Assembly (NCBI RefSeq): GCF_007786235.1
Contig: NZ_VNFK01000012.1
Location: forward strand, 1 to 64,000
Length of the DNA: 64,000 bases
From: Paenarthrobacter nitroguajacolicus
Lineage (GTDB): Bacteria; Actinomycetota; Actinomycetes; Actinomycetales; Micrococcaceae
Direction of reading: 5' to 3'
Shown: positions 9,901 through 19,101 of the stretch, in pieces
How the letters are laid out: the number at the start of each line of letters is the position of its first letter
Position numbering within the stretch: position 1 is the stretch's first letter
Made by a program: the position numbers and the translations under genes
The notes under the pieces: model-generated
What the model was told of the DNA's origin: nothing
What the model saw: the letters and a program-made list of their open reading frames with translations, nothing else
The model's database searches: none

Positions 9901-11160
9901 ATGCTTGCACCAGAACTCGTCGCCACTGCACCCAATCCCCCGGTCCCGGTCCCGGTCCCGGACAAACGAAGGCACGCCCCAACCTGGGCCGAGGCCCGGC
10001 GGTTGGCCTACGACTGCGCCGGTCCGCTGCCGCCGCTGAACGTTTCCCTCGCCGACGCGGTGGGACGCACGCTGACGGTTGACGTCCGCGCGTCCCGGGA
10101 TCTCCCGCACTATGCGTCGTCCGCCATGGACGGCTGGGCCATCAACGGCAGCGGCCCGTGGACCATCACGACGGCGGGGCTGCCGCTGGCACCGGGCGAA
10201 GCAAGCGTCATCGCCACGGGCGGATGGATTCCTCCAGGCGCCGGGGCAGTCCTGCGCAAGGAAAGCGGGCTGGTCCGCGAAGCAACAGGGCGAGCCCGCC
10301 AGTTGGCACTGAGACCTGATGCGAAGCCCAGCGAAACGGTACCCGGAAAGCACATCCGTCCCACCGGAGAAGAAGCAACCGCCGGCGATGTCCTCATCCG
10401 GGCCGGAACGGTCCTCAATCCTGCCCACATAGCCCTCGCTGCCGTGGCGGGCCGCGACGAACTGCAGGTGCAGCGCAAGCCCATTGTCGCCGTCGTCCTT
10501 ACGGGATCGGAGGTGGTGACCTCAGGTGAGCCGGAACCGGGACGGGTCCGCGACGTGTTCGGCCCGCAGTTGGATGCCGTTATTTCGCAACTGGGCGGGG
10601 AGCCCGGTGGCCACCACAGGATTGGCGATTCTTACGCCGAGTGGTTGAAGGCACTGGCCGGCGGCGGCGAGGGCCGACGTCCCGACGTCACCGTGACCAC
10701 CGGCGGAACCGGTAAATCCGGAACAGACCATTTCCGTGCGGCGGTGGACGCCCTCGGTGGGCGGCTCCTCCTGGACGGTATCGCCATGCGCCCCGGCCAC
10801 CCTGCCGTGTTGGCGGAACTTCCCGATGGCCGATTCATCATCGGGCTCCCGGGAAATCCCTTGGCCGCCATGATGGCGCTCATGACCCTCGGCGAACCAC
10901 TCCTGGCCGCTGTGGGAAACCGGCCGTTCCGTAGATCCGGCCTCATGATGTCCGGGGCAGACGTAGCTCCGGACCCCGGACGGACACGCCTCATGCCGTG
11001 CACGTTCGTCCACGAACTCGCCTTCCCAGCCGCCCACACCGGTCCGGGAATGATGCGCGGGCTTGCCGGGGCAGACGGATACATGGCGGTTCCCCCTGAG
11101 GGTGTAGCAGCCGGCGCGACTGTCCCCGTGATGCCACTGCCATGGACCGTCATGGTGTGA
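9901..11160 (+). CDS. moeA: Molybdopterin molybdenumtransferase MoeA
   Basis: A 419-residue enzyme that inserts molybdate into adenylylated molybdopterin in the last step of cofactor synthesis. YASSAMDGWAI is the MoeA N-terminal signature, the central MoCF-binding domain contains VTTGGTGKSGTDHF, and IGLPGNPLAAMM precedes the C-terminal barrel. ATG 9901 follows AGGA at 11 bases; an earlier in-frame ATG at 9844 lies inside the hairpin arm and is rejected. A run of Pro-Val repeats (PVPVPVP, from GGTCCC units) precedes the fold. It probably serves the molybdoenzyme encoded at 6101-8419; other moa/mob genes are absent here. Confidence 0.93.
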   Translation: MLAPELVATAPNPPVPVPVPDKRRHAPTWAEARRLAYDCAGPLPPLNVSLADAVGRTLTVDVRASRDLPHYASSAMDGWAINGSGPWTITTAGLPLAPGEASVIATGGWIPPGAGAVLRKESGLVREATGRARQLALRPDAKPSETVPGKHIRPTGEEATAGDVLIRAGTVLNPAHIALAAVAGRDELQVQRKPIVAVVLTGSEVVTSGEPEPGRVRDVFGPQLDAVISQLGGEPGGHHRIGDSYAEWLKALAGGGEGRRPDVTVTTGGTGKSGTDHFRAAVDALGGRLLLDGIAMRPGHPAVLAELPDGRFIIGLPGNPLAAMMALMTLGEPLLAAVGNRPFRRSGLMMSGADVAPDPGRTRLMPCTFVHELAFPAAHTGPGMMRGLAGADGYMAVPPEGVAAGATVPVMPLPWTVMV

Positions 11161-11264
11161 AAGGGTCCGTCCAAAACTCCGTCTAGGATGTGGAAAGACG
11201 AAGGTGCAGGCCAGGCAGGGCTACCAGCCCGGGCCGCCTGCCTGGACAACGGACACGAGGCACC

Positions 11265-12071
11265 ATGGCCGCACGCAACAATCCGGACATTGACAAGGAC
11301 GCAGACGCCCAGGGCGGAGGCGTCCAGTCAGTGGATCGCGCCCTCCAAATCCTGGAGATCCTGGCCCGGGAAGGCGACGCCGGCGTGAGCGAAATCGCCG
11401 AGGAGATGGGCGTCCACAAATCCACCGTGTCCCGGCTGGTTGGCTCCTTGGTCAACCGTGAACTGGTCCGGCAGAACAGTGAACGCGGCAAGTACCAACT
11501 GGGCTTCGGGATCCTTCGCCTGGCATCTTCCATCCCCGGCAGGCTGAGCGTTGTGCACGAGGCAAGAGCGGTCCTGGAGGCGCTGGCCGCCGAATACAAG
11601 GAGACCGTCAACCTGGCAGTGTTGCGGTCAAACTACGCCGTTAACGTGGACCAGGCCATGGGCCCCTCAACACTGGCCACTTACGACTGGGTGGGCAGCC
11701 TGACCCCGCTGCACGCCACGTCCAGCGGCAAGGTCCTTCTTGCTGCCCTCACCGCCGACGAAAGAAGCCAGGTATTCAAGGCAGTGGGCTTGCCCGCGCG
11801 AACGCCCCGGACGGTGACAAACCGCGGCGAGCTGGAAAAGCAGTTGCTGGACGTGGCGCGCAACGGATACGCCACGGTCCACGAAGAGTTTGAAATAGGC
11901 CTCACCGCCGTCGCCGTCCCTATTTTCAACCATGCGGGGAACGTCATCGCCGCGGTAAGCATTTCCGGGCCGGCGTTCCGCTTTGCCCCTGAAGACCAGC
12001 CAGGGCTAATCGACGGGCTCCGCGAGGCTGGGCTGACCATCAGCGGACGGATGGGCTACAGGCACCGCTGA
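11265..12071 (+). CDS. IclR family transcriptional regulator
   Basis: A 268-residue regulator. The N-terminal winged helix (about residues 18-80: SVDRALQILEILAREG, VSEIAEEMGVHKSTVSRLVG) is followed by an IclR effector domain (about 90-260) with LTPLHATSSGKVLLAAL and the YATVHEEFEIGLTAVAVPIF block. ATG 11265 follows GAGG. It sits between moeA and the BCCT carrier on the same strand and may control either. Its 3' end carries a near-exact 23-bp tandem duplication across the stop codon. Effector unknown. Confidence 0.9.
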   Translation: MAARNNPDIDKDADAQGGGVQSVDRALQILEILAREGDAGVSEIAEEMGVHKSTVSRLVGSLVNRELVRQNSERGKYQLGFGILRLASSIPGRLSVVHEARAVLEALAAEYKETVNLAVLRSNYAVNVDQAMGPSTLATYDWVGSLTPLHATSSGKVLLAALTADERSQVFKAVGLPARTPRTVTNRGELEKQLLDVARNGYATVHEEFEIGLTAVAVPIFNHAGNVIAAVSISGPAFRFAPEDQPGLIDGLREAGLTISGRMGYRHR

Positions 12072-12094
12072 GGATGGGCTACAAGCGCCACTGA
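12049..12094 (+). repeat. Tandem 23-bp duplication over the IclR stop codon
   Basis: Bases 12049-12071 and 12072-12094 are adjacent copies differing at three positions. Both begin GGATGGGCTACA and end CTGA. The first copy encodes the final residues and stop of the IclR protein; the second is non-coding and probably arose by a slippage duplication followed by drift. Confidence 0.75.
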
Positions 12095-12148
12095 GCGCGC
12101 TCTACGCAACGTGGCCCATGATACGCAACATATTCGGTCGGGAGCAAC

Positions 12149-12158
12149 TGATATATCA
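12149..12158. promoter_or_regulatory. Candidate GntR-type operator upstream of the BCCT carrier
   Basis: TGATATATCA is a perfect 10-bp palindrome with the same core as the sites before pdxS (221-231) and purU (1051-1061). It lies about 200 bases upstream of the carrier's ATG in the 285-base gap after the IclR gene. No convincing -35/-10 pair could be placed in this gap. The rest of the gap shows only the tail of the tandem duplication. Confidence 0.5.
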
Positions 12159-12356
12159 ATTGGCCCTTAATGTGGATACAAGTCTTGACTTTGGGTGTGA
12201 CGGAGCGCACTCTGTTGCTTAGTGCGGATGTTGTTGATTCCTGCGGAACGCTCCTCAAGCTCGACGAGCCCAGTGTTCAACCCCGGCCCGCCAGGAATCA
12301 CGCCCCGGCCCATATGTAAACGCCAGCCCATGACACGCCGAGCAAAGGACCCGCTC

Positions 12357-14378
12357 ATGGCTATAAACAGCGACACAAAACCCACAACCCCTGAGGAGTT
12401 ACCTGCCGACGACCACCCGGCAGCAACTCCAGCAGCAACCCACAACGCCCACGCGGAGCGCCCTGACGAAAGCATCAGCGTCTCCCCCGATGAAACCAAC
12501 CCGGCAGTCCTCGACGCTGAGGACGGCGGCGTCGAGCCCCTTCCCGATGCTGAAGAATACGAACAGATCATCGAAGAGTTGCGCCACGCCAAGACCGAGC
12601 AGGCCGTTTCGGCCCGCCGGAACCGCAAACTTACCCTCGACAAAGTCACCTTCGGGATCACGGGCGCCATCGCCGTCGCCTTCGTGGTCTGGGGCTTCGT
12701 CGGAAGGGACAGTCTTTCTGAAACCTCCAAGGGCGCCCTGAACTGGGTCATGGAGTACACCGGCTGGCTGTTCATGGTCCTCGCCTCATTGTTCGTGGTC
12801 TTCGTCCTGTGGCTTGCCCTCGGCAAGTTTGGCAACATCCCATTGGGCAAGGACGGCGAGAAGCCCGAGTTCCGTACCATCTCCTGGGTAGCCATGATGT
12901 TCGCCGCGGGCATGGGCATCGGCCTCATGTTCTATGGTGTTGCCGAACCGTTGTACCACTACATCTCACCGCCGCCGGGCACAGTGGATGGCCGCACACC
13001 GGCAGCCATCCAGACGGCCATGGCCACATCGATCTTCCACTGGACCCTGCATCCCTGGGCCATGTACGCCGTAGTCGGCATCGCCATGGCCTATGGCACC
13101 TACCGCCTGGGCCGTAAGCAGCTGGTCTCTGCGGCCTTCACGTCGCTGTTCGGCATTCGAATGGTTGAAGGCCCGCTGGGGAAGTTCATCAACATCCTTG
13201 CCATCTTCGCCACGCTGTTCGGTACAGCCGCTTCCCTGGGCCTGGGCGCTCTCCAGATCGGCAGCGGCATGACCTCCAACGGCTGGCTGGGTGAGGTGGG
13301 CACTCCGGTGCTCGTGGTGATCGTCGCGATCCTGACCTTCTGCTTCGTGGCCTCGGCCGTGTCGGGCATCAGCCGCGGCATCCAGTGGCTCTCCAACATC
13401 AACATGGTCCTGGCCGTGGTTCTGGCCCTCATCGTCTTCGTGGCCGGGCCCACCCTGTTCATCCTCAACCTGATCCCCTCTGCAGTGGGTGACTACGCCC
13501 GGGACCTGGCCGAGATGTCGTCCCGGACAGAAGCGGTGGGAGACGACGCACTGCGCAGTTGGATGACCAGCTGGACCATCTTCTACTGGGCCTGGTGGAT
13601 TTCCTGGACGCCCTTCGTGGGGATGTTCATTGCCCGGATCAGCCGCGGACGAACCATCCGCCAGTTCGTCACCGGCGTACTGCTGGTGCCCAGCATCGTC
13701 AGCGTCATCTGGTTCGGAATCTTCGGCGGGGCCGCGTTCCATGTCCAGCAGGAAGCCGACAAGGCCGGCACTCCAGGGCTTGTGACCATGGTCAACGGCG
13801 CCCCCTCCATCAACTTCGATGGTGCACTGTTCGACCTGGTCAAGAACCTGGGCATGCCGGGATGGCTCACTGGAGCCGTCATCGTTCTGGCCATGGTCCT
13901 GGTGGCGATTTTCTTCGTGACCGGCGCCGATGCGGCGTCGATCGTGATGGGATCCCTCAGCTCCAATGGCGCCGAACACCCGCGCCGTGGAGTGGTGATC
14001 TTCTGGGGAAGCCTCACCGGCGCCGTGGCCGCCGTCATGCTGCTCGCCGGCGGTGACGAACCATCCGAAGCCCTGTCAGGGCTGCAACGGGTCACCATCG
14101 TAGCGGCGCTGCCGTTCATCGTGGTCATGTTGTTGCTCTGTTTCGCCCTCGTCAAGGACTTGCGCCGCGATCCCCTGTCACTGCGGCGCCGCCTGGCCAC
14201 ATCCGTTGTGGAGCGGGCAATCCGCACCGGAGTGGAACAGCATCGCGGTGTTCAATTCGACCTCGTCACCAGGCACGACTGCGCCGAGAAATGCCCGGAC
14301 TCCGACTGTCCCGGAGGAACAGCTACCGGGAGCATTCCCGTGGTCGGGAATCCCACCCCGGAGTCCCGCGACAAGTAG
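12357..14378 (+). CDS. BCCT family betaine/choline/carnitine-type transporter
   Basis: A 673-residue secondary transporter with about 12 membrane helices. A long acidic N-terminal tail (about 80 residues) resembles that of osmoregulated BetP. SWVAMMFAAGMGIGLMFYGV is the BCCT sodium/substrate motif, and WTIFYWAWWISWTPFVGMFI is the Trp-rich signature of helix 8 (aromatic betaine box). It probably imports glycine betaine or a related methylated amine using sodium, supplying the dimethylglycine pathway. ATG 12357 is chosen for AAAGGA seven bases upstream. The C-terminal tail is unusual in ending with HDCAEKCPDSDCPG, a possible metal- or redox-sensitive cluster. Exact substrate not determinable from sequence. 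Confidence 0.9.
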   Translation: MAINSDTKPTTPEELPADDHPAATPAATHNAHAERPDESISVSPDETNPAVLDAEDGGVEPLPDAEEYEQIIEELRHAKTEQAVSARRNRKLTLDKVTFGITGAIAVAFVVWGFVGRDSLSETSKGALNWVMEYTGWLFMVLASLFVVFVLWLALGKFGNIPLGKDGEKPEFRTISWVAMMFAAGMGIGLMFYGVAEPLYHYISPPPGTVDGRTPAAIQTAMATSIFHWTLHPWAMYAVVGIAMAYGTYRLGRKQLVSAAFTSLFGIRMVEGPLGKFINILAIFATLFGTAASLGLGALQIGSGMTSNGWLGEVGTPVLVVIVAILTFCFVASAVSGISRGIQWLSNINMVLAVVLALIVFVAGPTLFILNLIPSAVGDYARDLAEMSSRTEAVGDDALRSWMTSWTIFYWAWWISWTPFVGMFIARISRGRTIRQFVTGVLLVPSIVSVIWFGIFGGAAFHVQQEADKAGTPGLVTMVNGAPSINFDGALFDLVKNLGMPGWLTGAVIVLAMVLVAIFFVTGADAASIVMGSLSSNGAEHPRRGVVIFWGSLTGAVAAVMLLAGGDEPSEALSGLQRVTIVAALPFIVVMLLLCFALVKDLRRDPLSLRRRLATSVVERAIRTGVEQHRGVQFDLVTRHDCAEKCPDSDCPGGTATGSIPVVGNPTPESRDK

Positions 14379-14423
14379 CACGACTCGCAGCTGACACCCA
14401 TTCACACATCAGGAAGGTCCGCC

Positions 14424-14600
14424 ATGCCCAAAACCTCTGCCCCTGGCACACTCCGTCTCAGCAACCAAGCCAGCGAGGACGTAACCCTCACCCTGGACTC
14501 ATCCAAGCCCCTGACAGTCCGGATTGAGGTGGACGGCTGCCCGTGCGGCTCCGCCCATGATCGGCCCGGTTCCTATGTGGACAGTGACTTGAACCGCTAG
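14424..14600 (+). CDS. Small 58-residue Cys-containing protein
   Basis: This short frame begins at ATG 14424 behind a strong AGGAAGG and ends at TAG 14600, just before a strong terminator. The product is hydrophilic with a central VDGCPCGSAHD motif. It follows the BCCT gene by 45 bases on the same strand and shares with the carrier's tail the habit of paired cysteines, so it may be a metal-binding or accessory protein. No family is recognised. The ribosome site and the terminator placement are the main evidence that it is real. Confidence 0.6.
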   Translation: MPKTSAPGTLRLSNQASEDVTLTLDSSKPLTVRIEVDGCPCGSAHDRPGSYVDSDLNR

Positions 14601-14614
14601 CCCATTGCACATCA

Positions 14615-14643
14615 AAGCAGGCGCCGGATCCCGGCGCCTGCTT
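14615..14643 (+). terminator. Rho-independent terminator after the BCCT operon
   Basis: AAGCAGGCGCCGG (14615-14627) and CCGGCGCCTGCTT (14631-14643) form a perfect 13-bp stem with a three-base loop, followed by CGTTGTTTGT. It separates the plus-strand carrier operon from the convergent FAS1 gene. Confidence 0.85.
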
Positions 14644-14671
14644 CGTTGTTTGTACTGCTATGGCCTATGGC

Positions 14672-15352
14672 CTATTTGGGCATCAGCACTGAATCGATCA
14701 GGTACACCGTGGCGTTGGCGGTCTTCACGCCGCCGCAGATCACGTTGGAAGCTCCGTCAACCGTGAGGGCATCCTTGGTGCCGGCAACCGTCACTTCGCC
14801 ACCCTGGACAGTCTTGTGGGTGCCGACGATCTGGTCCGGGGTCAGCTGGCCGGGGACTACGTGGTAGGTGAGGATCTTGCTCAGCAGGGCATCGTCCGTC
14901 TTGAGCGTTTCGATCGTCGCCGGGTCGATCTTGGCGAAGGCATCATCAACCGGTGCGAACACCGTGAATTCGCTGCCGTTCAAGGTGGAAACGAGGTCCA
15001 CCTTGGGGTTCAGCTGACCTGAAACAGCGGCGGTCAGGGTCTTGAGCAACGGGTTGTTGGAAGCAGCTACGGCTACCGGGTCCTGGGCCATGCCCGTGAC
15101 CGAACCGGCACCGTCCGGAACCTGTGCGGCGTAACCGGCGCAGCCGGGGCCTACAAGGTTAGCGGCCGGATCCATGGCGGCGCTGCTCATGGCGGAAGCC
15201 GACGGCGACGGTGCCGCCATGGAAGTTTCCGGTGCTGCTGACGAGGAAGCAGGGGTACTGGAGGTGCTTGAACCACCACAGGCCGTGAGTCCGAGAAGGG
15301 CGGCTGCAGTGAGGCCAACGAAGGCGAGGGCGGGGCGCTTTGTGGACAACAT
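14672..15352 (-). CDS. Fasciclin (FAS1) domain lipoprotein, MPT70/MPB70-like
   Basis: A 226-residue exported protein. A signal peptide ends in a lipobox (LLGLTAC, Cys at about residue 25). A Ser/Ala/Pro-rich linker follows, then one FAS1 domain (about residues 90-226) with the conserved blocks [14 protein letters not shown] and [18 protein letters not shown] 15352 is chosen because AAGGAG is correctly spaced; the frame extends a further 18 codons upstream. Actinobacterial FAS1 lipoproteins are surface proteins thought to mediate adhesion. Single gene with its own upstream region; 15353-15522 shows no other feature. Confidence 0.9.
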   Translation of the reverse strand: MLSTKRPALAFVGLTAAALLGLTACGGSSTSSTPASSSAAPETSMAAPSPSASAMSSAAMDPAANLVGPGCAGYAAQVPDGAGSVTGMAQDPVAVAASNNPLLKTLTAAVSGQLNPKVDLVSTLNGSEFTVFAPVDDAFAKIDPATIETLKTDDALLSKILTYHVVPGQLTPDQIVGTHKTVQGGEVTVAGTKDALTVDGASNVICGGVKTANATVYLIDSVLMPK

Positions 15353-15522
15353 GTCATTCTCCTTATTTTTGGAACCAGGGCGTTGGGTCCATGGGGTACG
15401 GGGCACGGGCTGCCCGGTGTTGCTTTCGCGTCACCGGCGGTTTGTGCCTCACCAGCTATTCGGAGGACCGGCAGGGATGGATGGGTGCGGATTGAAAAAG
15501 TTTTTTTCACCCCGTTGTTGTT

Positions 15523-15897
15523 TTAGAAGTACGGCCGTGTGATGAGTTCAAGCGCGTGGCCCGAGGGGTCTTTGAAATAGACCCCTCGGCCACCATGCTC
15601 GGTGTTCGTCTCGCCGGGCCGGGTCATCTGCGGATCCGCCCAATGTTCGACGCCGGCACTCACCAAACGCTGATAGGCGCGGTCAAAGTGCGCGTCGTCC
15701 ACCAGGAATGCGTAGTGCTGCATCTGGATCTCAACCGGTGGCTCAGCGAACTGCAGCATCACCCCGCCGGCCAGGGAGAGGTTGGTGAACGGCCCCCAGC
15801 TGGGAGCTTGGCCGGCTTCAAGGATTGATCGGTAGAACTCGGCGGAAACCGTGCGGTCGAGGGACGCGATGATGGTGTGGTTGAAAAGCGCTGGCAT
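15523..15897 (-). CDS. VOC (glyoxalase/bleomycin-resistance) family protein
   Basis: A 124-residue protein with two beta-alpha-beta-beta-beta modules of the vicinal oxygen chelate fold, ending in FKDPSGHALELITRPYF, the typical C-terminal metal-strand motif (Glu ligand). It begins with FNHTIIASLDRTVSAEFY, the usual N-terminal strand with a His ligand. ATG 15897 follows AAGGAG. Substrate cannot be predicted; such proteins include dioxygenases and lyases. Monocistronic; the 171 bases upstream to the next gene show no feature. Confidence 0.85.
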   Translation of the reverse strand: MPALFNHTIIASLDRTVSAEFYRSILEAGQAPSWGPFTNLSLAGGVMLQFAEPPVEIQMQHYAFLVDDAHFDRAYQRLVSAGVEHWADPQMTRPGETNTEHGGRGVYFKDPSGHALELITRPYF

Positions 15898-16068
15898 GGA
15901 TAACTCCTTGGATGTGGGTTCGTTTCGATGGGTTGCTGGGTCATCGATCCACAAGGCGGGGCACGCGAGCGCGTCAGAGGTCGGCCGGGTAGCCGATCCG
16001 TGCAGGGCAGAAGCCCGATCCGGTCATCACGACCGCAAGCCTACCTGAGCCTGGAGGCCCGGTGCGTC

Positions 16069-17586
16069 CTACTTGCCGCAGACCACGTCCTTCACTGGAA
16101 GCTTGCCGTCGAGGAGGTATTGGTTCACGGCGGCATTGGCGCATTCGTTGCCATACGTCGGGAAGAGGGCGTGATTTCGGCCCGGAACCGTCAGGAGGCG
16201 TGAGCCCTTCATGGCCCGATGCATGCCCAGCCCTTCTTCATACGTGGTCCGGGTGTCGCCCACTGCCTGGATCTGCAGGGCAGGAATGGTGTTGTCGATG
16301 GTCAGCGGGGTGGGGGGAGCATCCCGCCAGAAGGAACACGGAGTAATGGTGTGATGGACGGGGGCAAAGATCGGCTGATCCACCCGCTGCCGTTGAATTT
16401 CGTCCCAGTACCATTCCGGGTCAGTGGGCATAGTGGAGTCTCCGCACACGATGGCGAGGGTGGCGGAATAGTCGGCTCCGGTGCCCAGCTCCGTGTCAAA
16501 CCACGCTTGGACCAAGCCTGCCAGCATGGGGTGCAGTTCTACGTTCTTGCCCTGGGCCAGCTCGCGCAGTTGCACAAGGACCTGCGCGAAGGTCTGGTTG
16601 TCCTCTTCAAGGTCGCTGACACCATTGACGTACATCAGGAAGGGCAGGACATGATCGTCCAAGGTGTAGTTGCCCACCTGTATGGGCCGTAGAGCTGCGT
16701 CACTGATGAGTTTTTCGATTCCCTGACGGACTTCACCGGCAGTGGAGCCCAGGGAGTATTCAGTGTTTCGGCCGGCGGCCCATTCTGAGAAATCGTCAAT
16801 CGCGTTCTCGTTGGCTGCGGCCATGTCCTTGAACATGGTGATGCCGTACTTGGCGGGATCGGGTGCGCTGTCCAGGACCAGGCGGTCGATTCTGTCCGGG
16901 AACATCTGGCTGTACGCAGCGCCGAGGTACGTGCCATAGGACCAACCCAGGAACGAGGTCTTCGCTTCGCCCAGAACAGTCCGGATCACGTCAACGTCCC
17001 GGGCGATGTTCTGCGTGTTGATGTGCGGGAGGACGTCAGGGTACTTTTCCCAACAGCGGTCGGCCGCTTCCTTTGCCCGGGCGACGTTCTCGTCGAACCC
17101 ACTTCGATCGGCACCGGCTGACCGCATCCAGGTCATCTGGGGGACACCGCAGTCCACGGGTGTGCTCTTCCCCAGCCCGCGGGTGTCCATGCCGATGACG
17201 TCGTAGGCCTTGGCCACCTCATCGGTCATACCGGATCGAAGTATGGCGGGCAGGCCCAGCCCCCGCCCGCCGGGTCCGCCGGGGTTGGTCTGCAGGATTC
17301 CGCGCCGTTGGGCCGGATCCATGGAGACAATACGGGAGATGGCTACGGAGATTGTCTTCCCACCCGGATCGGCATAATCAAGGGGAACGGTGACCATGGC
17401 ACACTCAGTCCCCGAGGCCGCGAGCGCCTCGTCAGCACAGGCCGCCCACTGAAGTTGTTGATCGTGGAACCGGGAGAGAGACCCGCCCGAATCTGCCGGC
17501 ACAGTTGTTGGCGCGCAGCCGGCCACAAGAGGCACGGTGAGCAATATTGCAGCAATGGCCGAGGCCTTGGTCTTGGTCTTGTTCAT
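16069..17586 (-). CDS. Exported alpha/beta hydrolase, TAP/SlpD-like peptidase lipoprotein
   Basis: A 505-residue precursor. A lipobox (VPLVAGC) ends the signal peptide at about residue 24. The alpha/beta hydrolase core has TNPGGPGGRGLGLP as oxyanion block, FLGWSYGTYLGAAY as nucleophile elbow, and a TAP-like C-terminal domain containing LLTVPGRNHALFP with the catalytic His. Relatives are Streptomyces tripeptidyl aminopeptidases and mycobacterial Hip1/SlpD, which trim peptides outside the cell. The start at ATG 17586 has AAGGAA upstream; a frame extension of 94 codons is rejected because it would bury the signal peptide. It ends independently of the acyltransferase gene upstream. Confidence 0.88.
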   Translation of the reverse strand: MNKTKTKASAIAAILLTVPLVAGCAPTTVPADSGGSLSRFHDQQLQWAACADEALAASGTECAMVTVPLDYADPGGKTISVAISRIVSMDPAQRRGILQTNPGGPGGRGLGLPAILRSGMTDEVAKAYDVIGMDTRGLGKSTPVDCGVPQMTWMRSAGADRSGFDENVARAKEAADRCWEKYPDVLPHINTQNIARDVDVIRTVLGEAKTSFLGWSYGTYLGAAYSQMFPDRIDRLVLDSAPDPAKYGITMFKDMAAANENAIDDFSEWAAGRNTEYSLGSTAGEVRQGIEKLISDAALRPIQVGNYTLDDHVLPFLMYVNGVSDLEEDNQTFAQVLVQLRELAQGKNVELHPMLAGLVQAWFDTELGTGADYSATLAIVCGDSTMPTDPEWYWDEIQRQRVDQPIFAPVHHTITPCSFWRDAPPTPLTIDNTIPALQIQAVGDTRTTYEEGLGMHRAMKGSRLLTVPGRNHALFPTYGNECANAAVNQYLLDGKLPVKDVVCGK

Positions 17587-17632
17587 AATGTTCCTTTTCC
17601 AGAGAGTTTCTTGGACCGGGGGCGGGGTGCAG

Positions 17633-18967
17633 CTAGTGGTAACGCCTGAGCCTTCCCAAGCTCGCCTGACCGATGAGTGCTGTGCTGAAGAGCAGGACGC
17701 TGATGGCTGCGGCACCCGGGGTGATTCCTTCGATGAGGAGGACGACGACTCCCGAGACTCCCAGCAGGGTGCTGACAGTGGCCCGGCGGCTGGTGGCCAG
17801 CGGCCCTCCGGCGGTCTTGTTGATGCGTTCAAAGCGCCCGAAGAATCCGGCGGTCGGGACAAGGACACACAGTGCGGCTGCCAACCAAGCGGGCCTGCTC
17901 AGCCACCACTCTGCCGTGCCCGGAACCGGCAGGGGCAACGGCGAGATGAGGAGCAGGCCCGCCAACCCCACCAGGACGGGCATATGCCAGAGGTAGACGG
18001 TCATCGCCCGGGAACCGACCGCACTGACCAGGGCCATGACGGAAGGATTCGCGGCCCACCTCCGGATGGGCGCCTGGCACATCGAGAAGATCATCAGTTG
18101 CGCCACCGCCAGGAGGACCAACGCTCCCGTCGGTGGGTTGAGGTTGGCCAGCATGTCCCCCGAGTACACGCCCAGCCACGTCAGCACCAACAAAACCGCC
18201 AGCGAGCATCCGGCAGTCCACTTCCGCACGGTCGGTGTCAGGCGATGAATGGAACCGTCCGCAAGCCAGAAACCAAGCTGCTGGATGAAGAGCCACACGA
18301 AGAGGAGGTTGGCGTACCCGAAGGCAGCCTGCCCCGACAGAATCCGCAGGCCGTCGACGGCGGCGATGGCCAGCAGGAGGCCCACCATGGTGCGGACTTT
18401 TGCCCGATCATGAATCTGGGCAAGCAAAGGAACCAGTGCGGAGCTTCCGAGGTAAACGGCTAGGAACCACAGGGGCTGACTGATCCGGTAGCCGGCGGTC
18501 GACACAATATCGGCGGGAACGCCCACCAGGGTCAACAGCACCAGACCTGCGCCGACCAACCCCACAAGGACCACAGCCGGGACAAGGAGCCGCACCAGGC
18601 GGCCCCTGACGTAGTCGGCAGCGGTGGCGCCACGGGCTGACATTGCCCGCCATTGCGAGATCGAGCTGAAGCCTCCGGCTATGAAGAAGAGCGGCATGAT
18701 TTGCACAAACCATGTGAAGGCCGCAAACACGGTGTTGCCGTCAAGCGCATTCTCCAGGACAGGGCCATGCGGTCCCAGGCTGACACCTACCATCAAGGCA
18801 TGGAGCGCAACCACAACCACCAGGCAAAGGCTCCGAATGACGTCTATGCTCGCGTCCCTGGAGCTTGATATACCCTGTGCCGGCGGGCGCCGACCGGTAA
18901 GAATGGTTCCGGTTTCCGGGGCTGTCTTCACCGGCCGGATCGCTGTGGATGTCGCGTCGCTGTTCAT
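17633..18967 (-). CDS. Acyltransferase-3 family integral membrane protein
   Basis: A 444-residue protein with about ten hydrophobic helices. RDASIDVIRSLCLVVVVALH carries the conserved Arg and His of the acyltransferase-3 (OafA/NolL) family, and FFIAGGFSS and YLWHMPVLV are further family motifs. Such proteins O-acetylate or succinylate cell-surface sugars and lipids. It begins 134 bases from a divergent histidine kinase and is followed by the secreted peptidase. Start uncertain: GAAGGT lies only one base before ATG 18967, so a slightly later start is possible. Confidence 0.8.
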   Translation of the reverse strand: MNSDATSTAIRPVKTAPETGTILTGRRPPAQGISSSRDASIDVIRSLCLVVVVALHALMVGVSLGPHGPVLENALDGNTVFAAFTWFVQIMPLFFIAGGFSSISQWRAMSARGATAADYVRGRLVRLLVPAVVLVGLVGAGLVLLTLVGVPADIVSTAGYRISQPLWFLAVYLGSSALVPLLAQIHDRAKVRTMVGLLLAIAAVDGLRILSGQAAFGYANLLFVWLFIQQLGFWLADGSIHRLTPTVRKWTAGCSLAVLLVLTWLGVYSGDMLANLNPPTGALVLLAVAQLMIFSMCQAPIRRWAANPSVMALVSAVGSRAMTVYLWHMPVLVGLAGLLLISPLPLPVPGTAEWWLSRPAWLAAALCVLVPTAGFFGRFERINKTAGGPLATSRRATVSTLLGVSGVVVLLIEGITPGAAAISVLLFSTALIGQASLGRLRRYH

Positions 18968-19101
18968 ACCTTCGACGCTACGGATCGCCGGAAAAGCGCA
19001 CGATGGTGCGGACCACCGTCTTCCTGATGGTGCTGGCCGCCCCCTCGAAGGTGGACCTGGCTATACCGACGGCATGGGCATTGCTCAGGCAGACTGAATG
19101 G

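Noticed and set aside
9943..9960. GGTCCC repeats near the MoeA start as a regulatory repeat
   Set aside because: They simply encode a Pro-Val run in the protein's N-terminal tail.
17587..17868. 94-codon extension of the TAP-like peptidase
   Set aside because: It overlaps the acyltransferase gene and would place the lipoprotein signal peptide internally.
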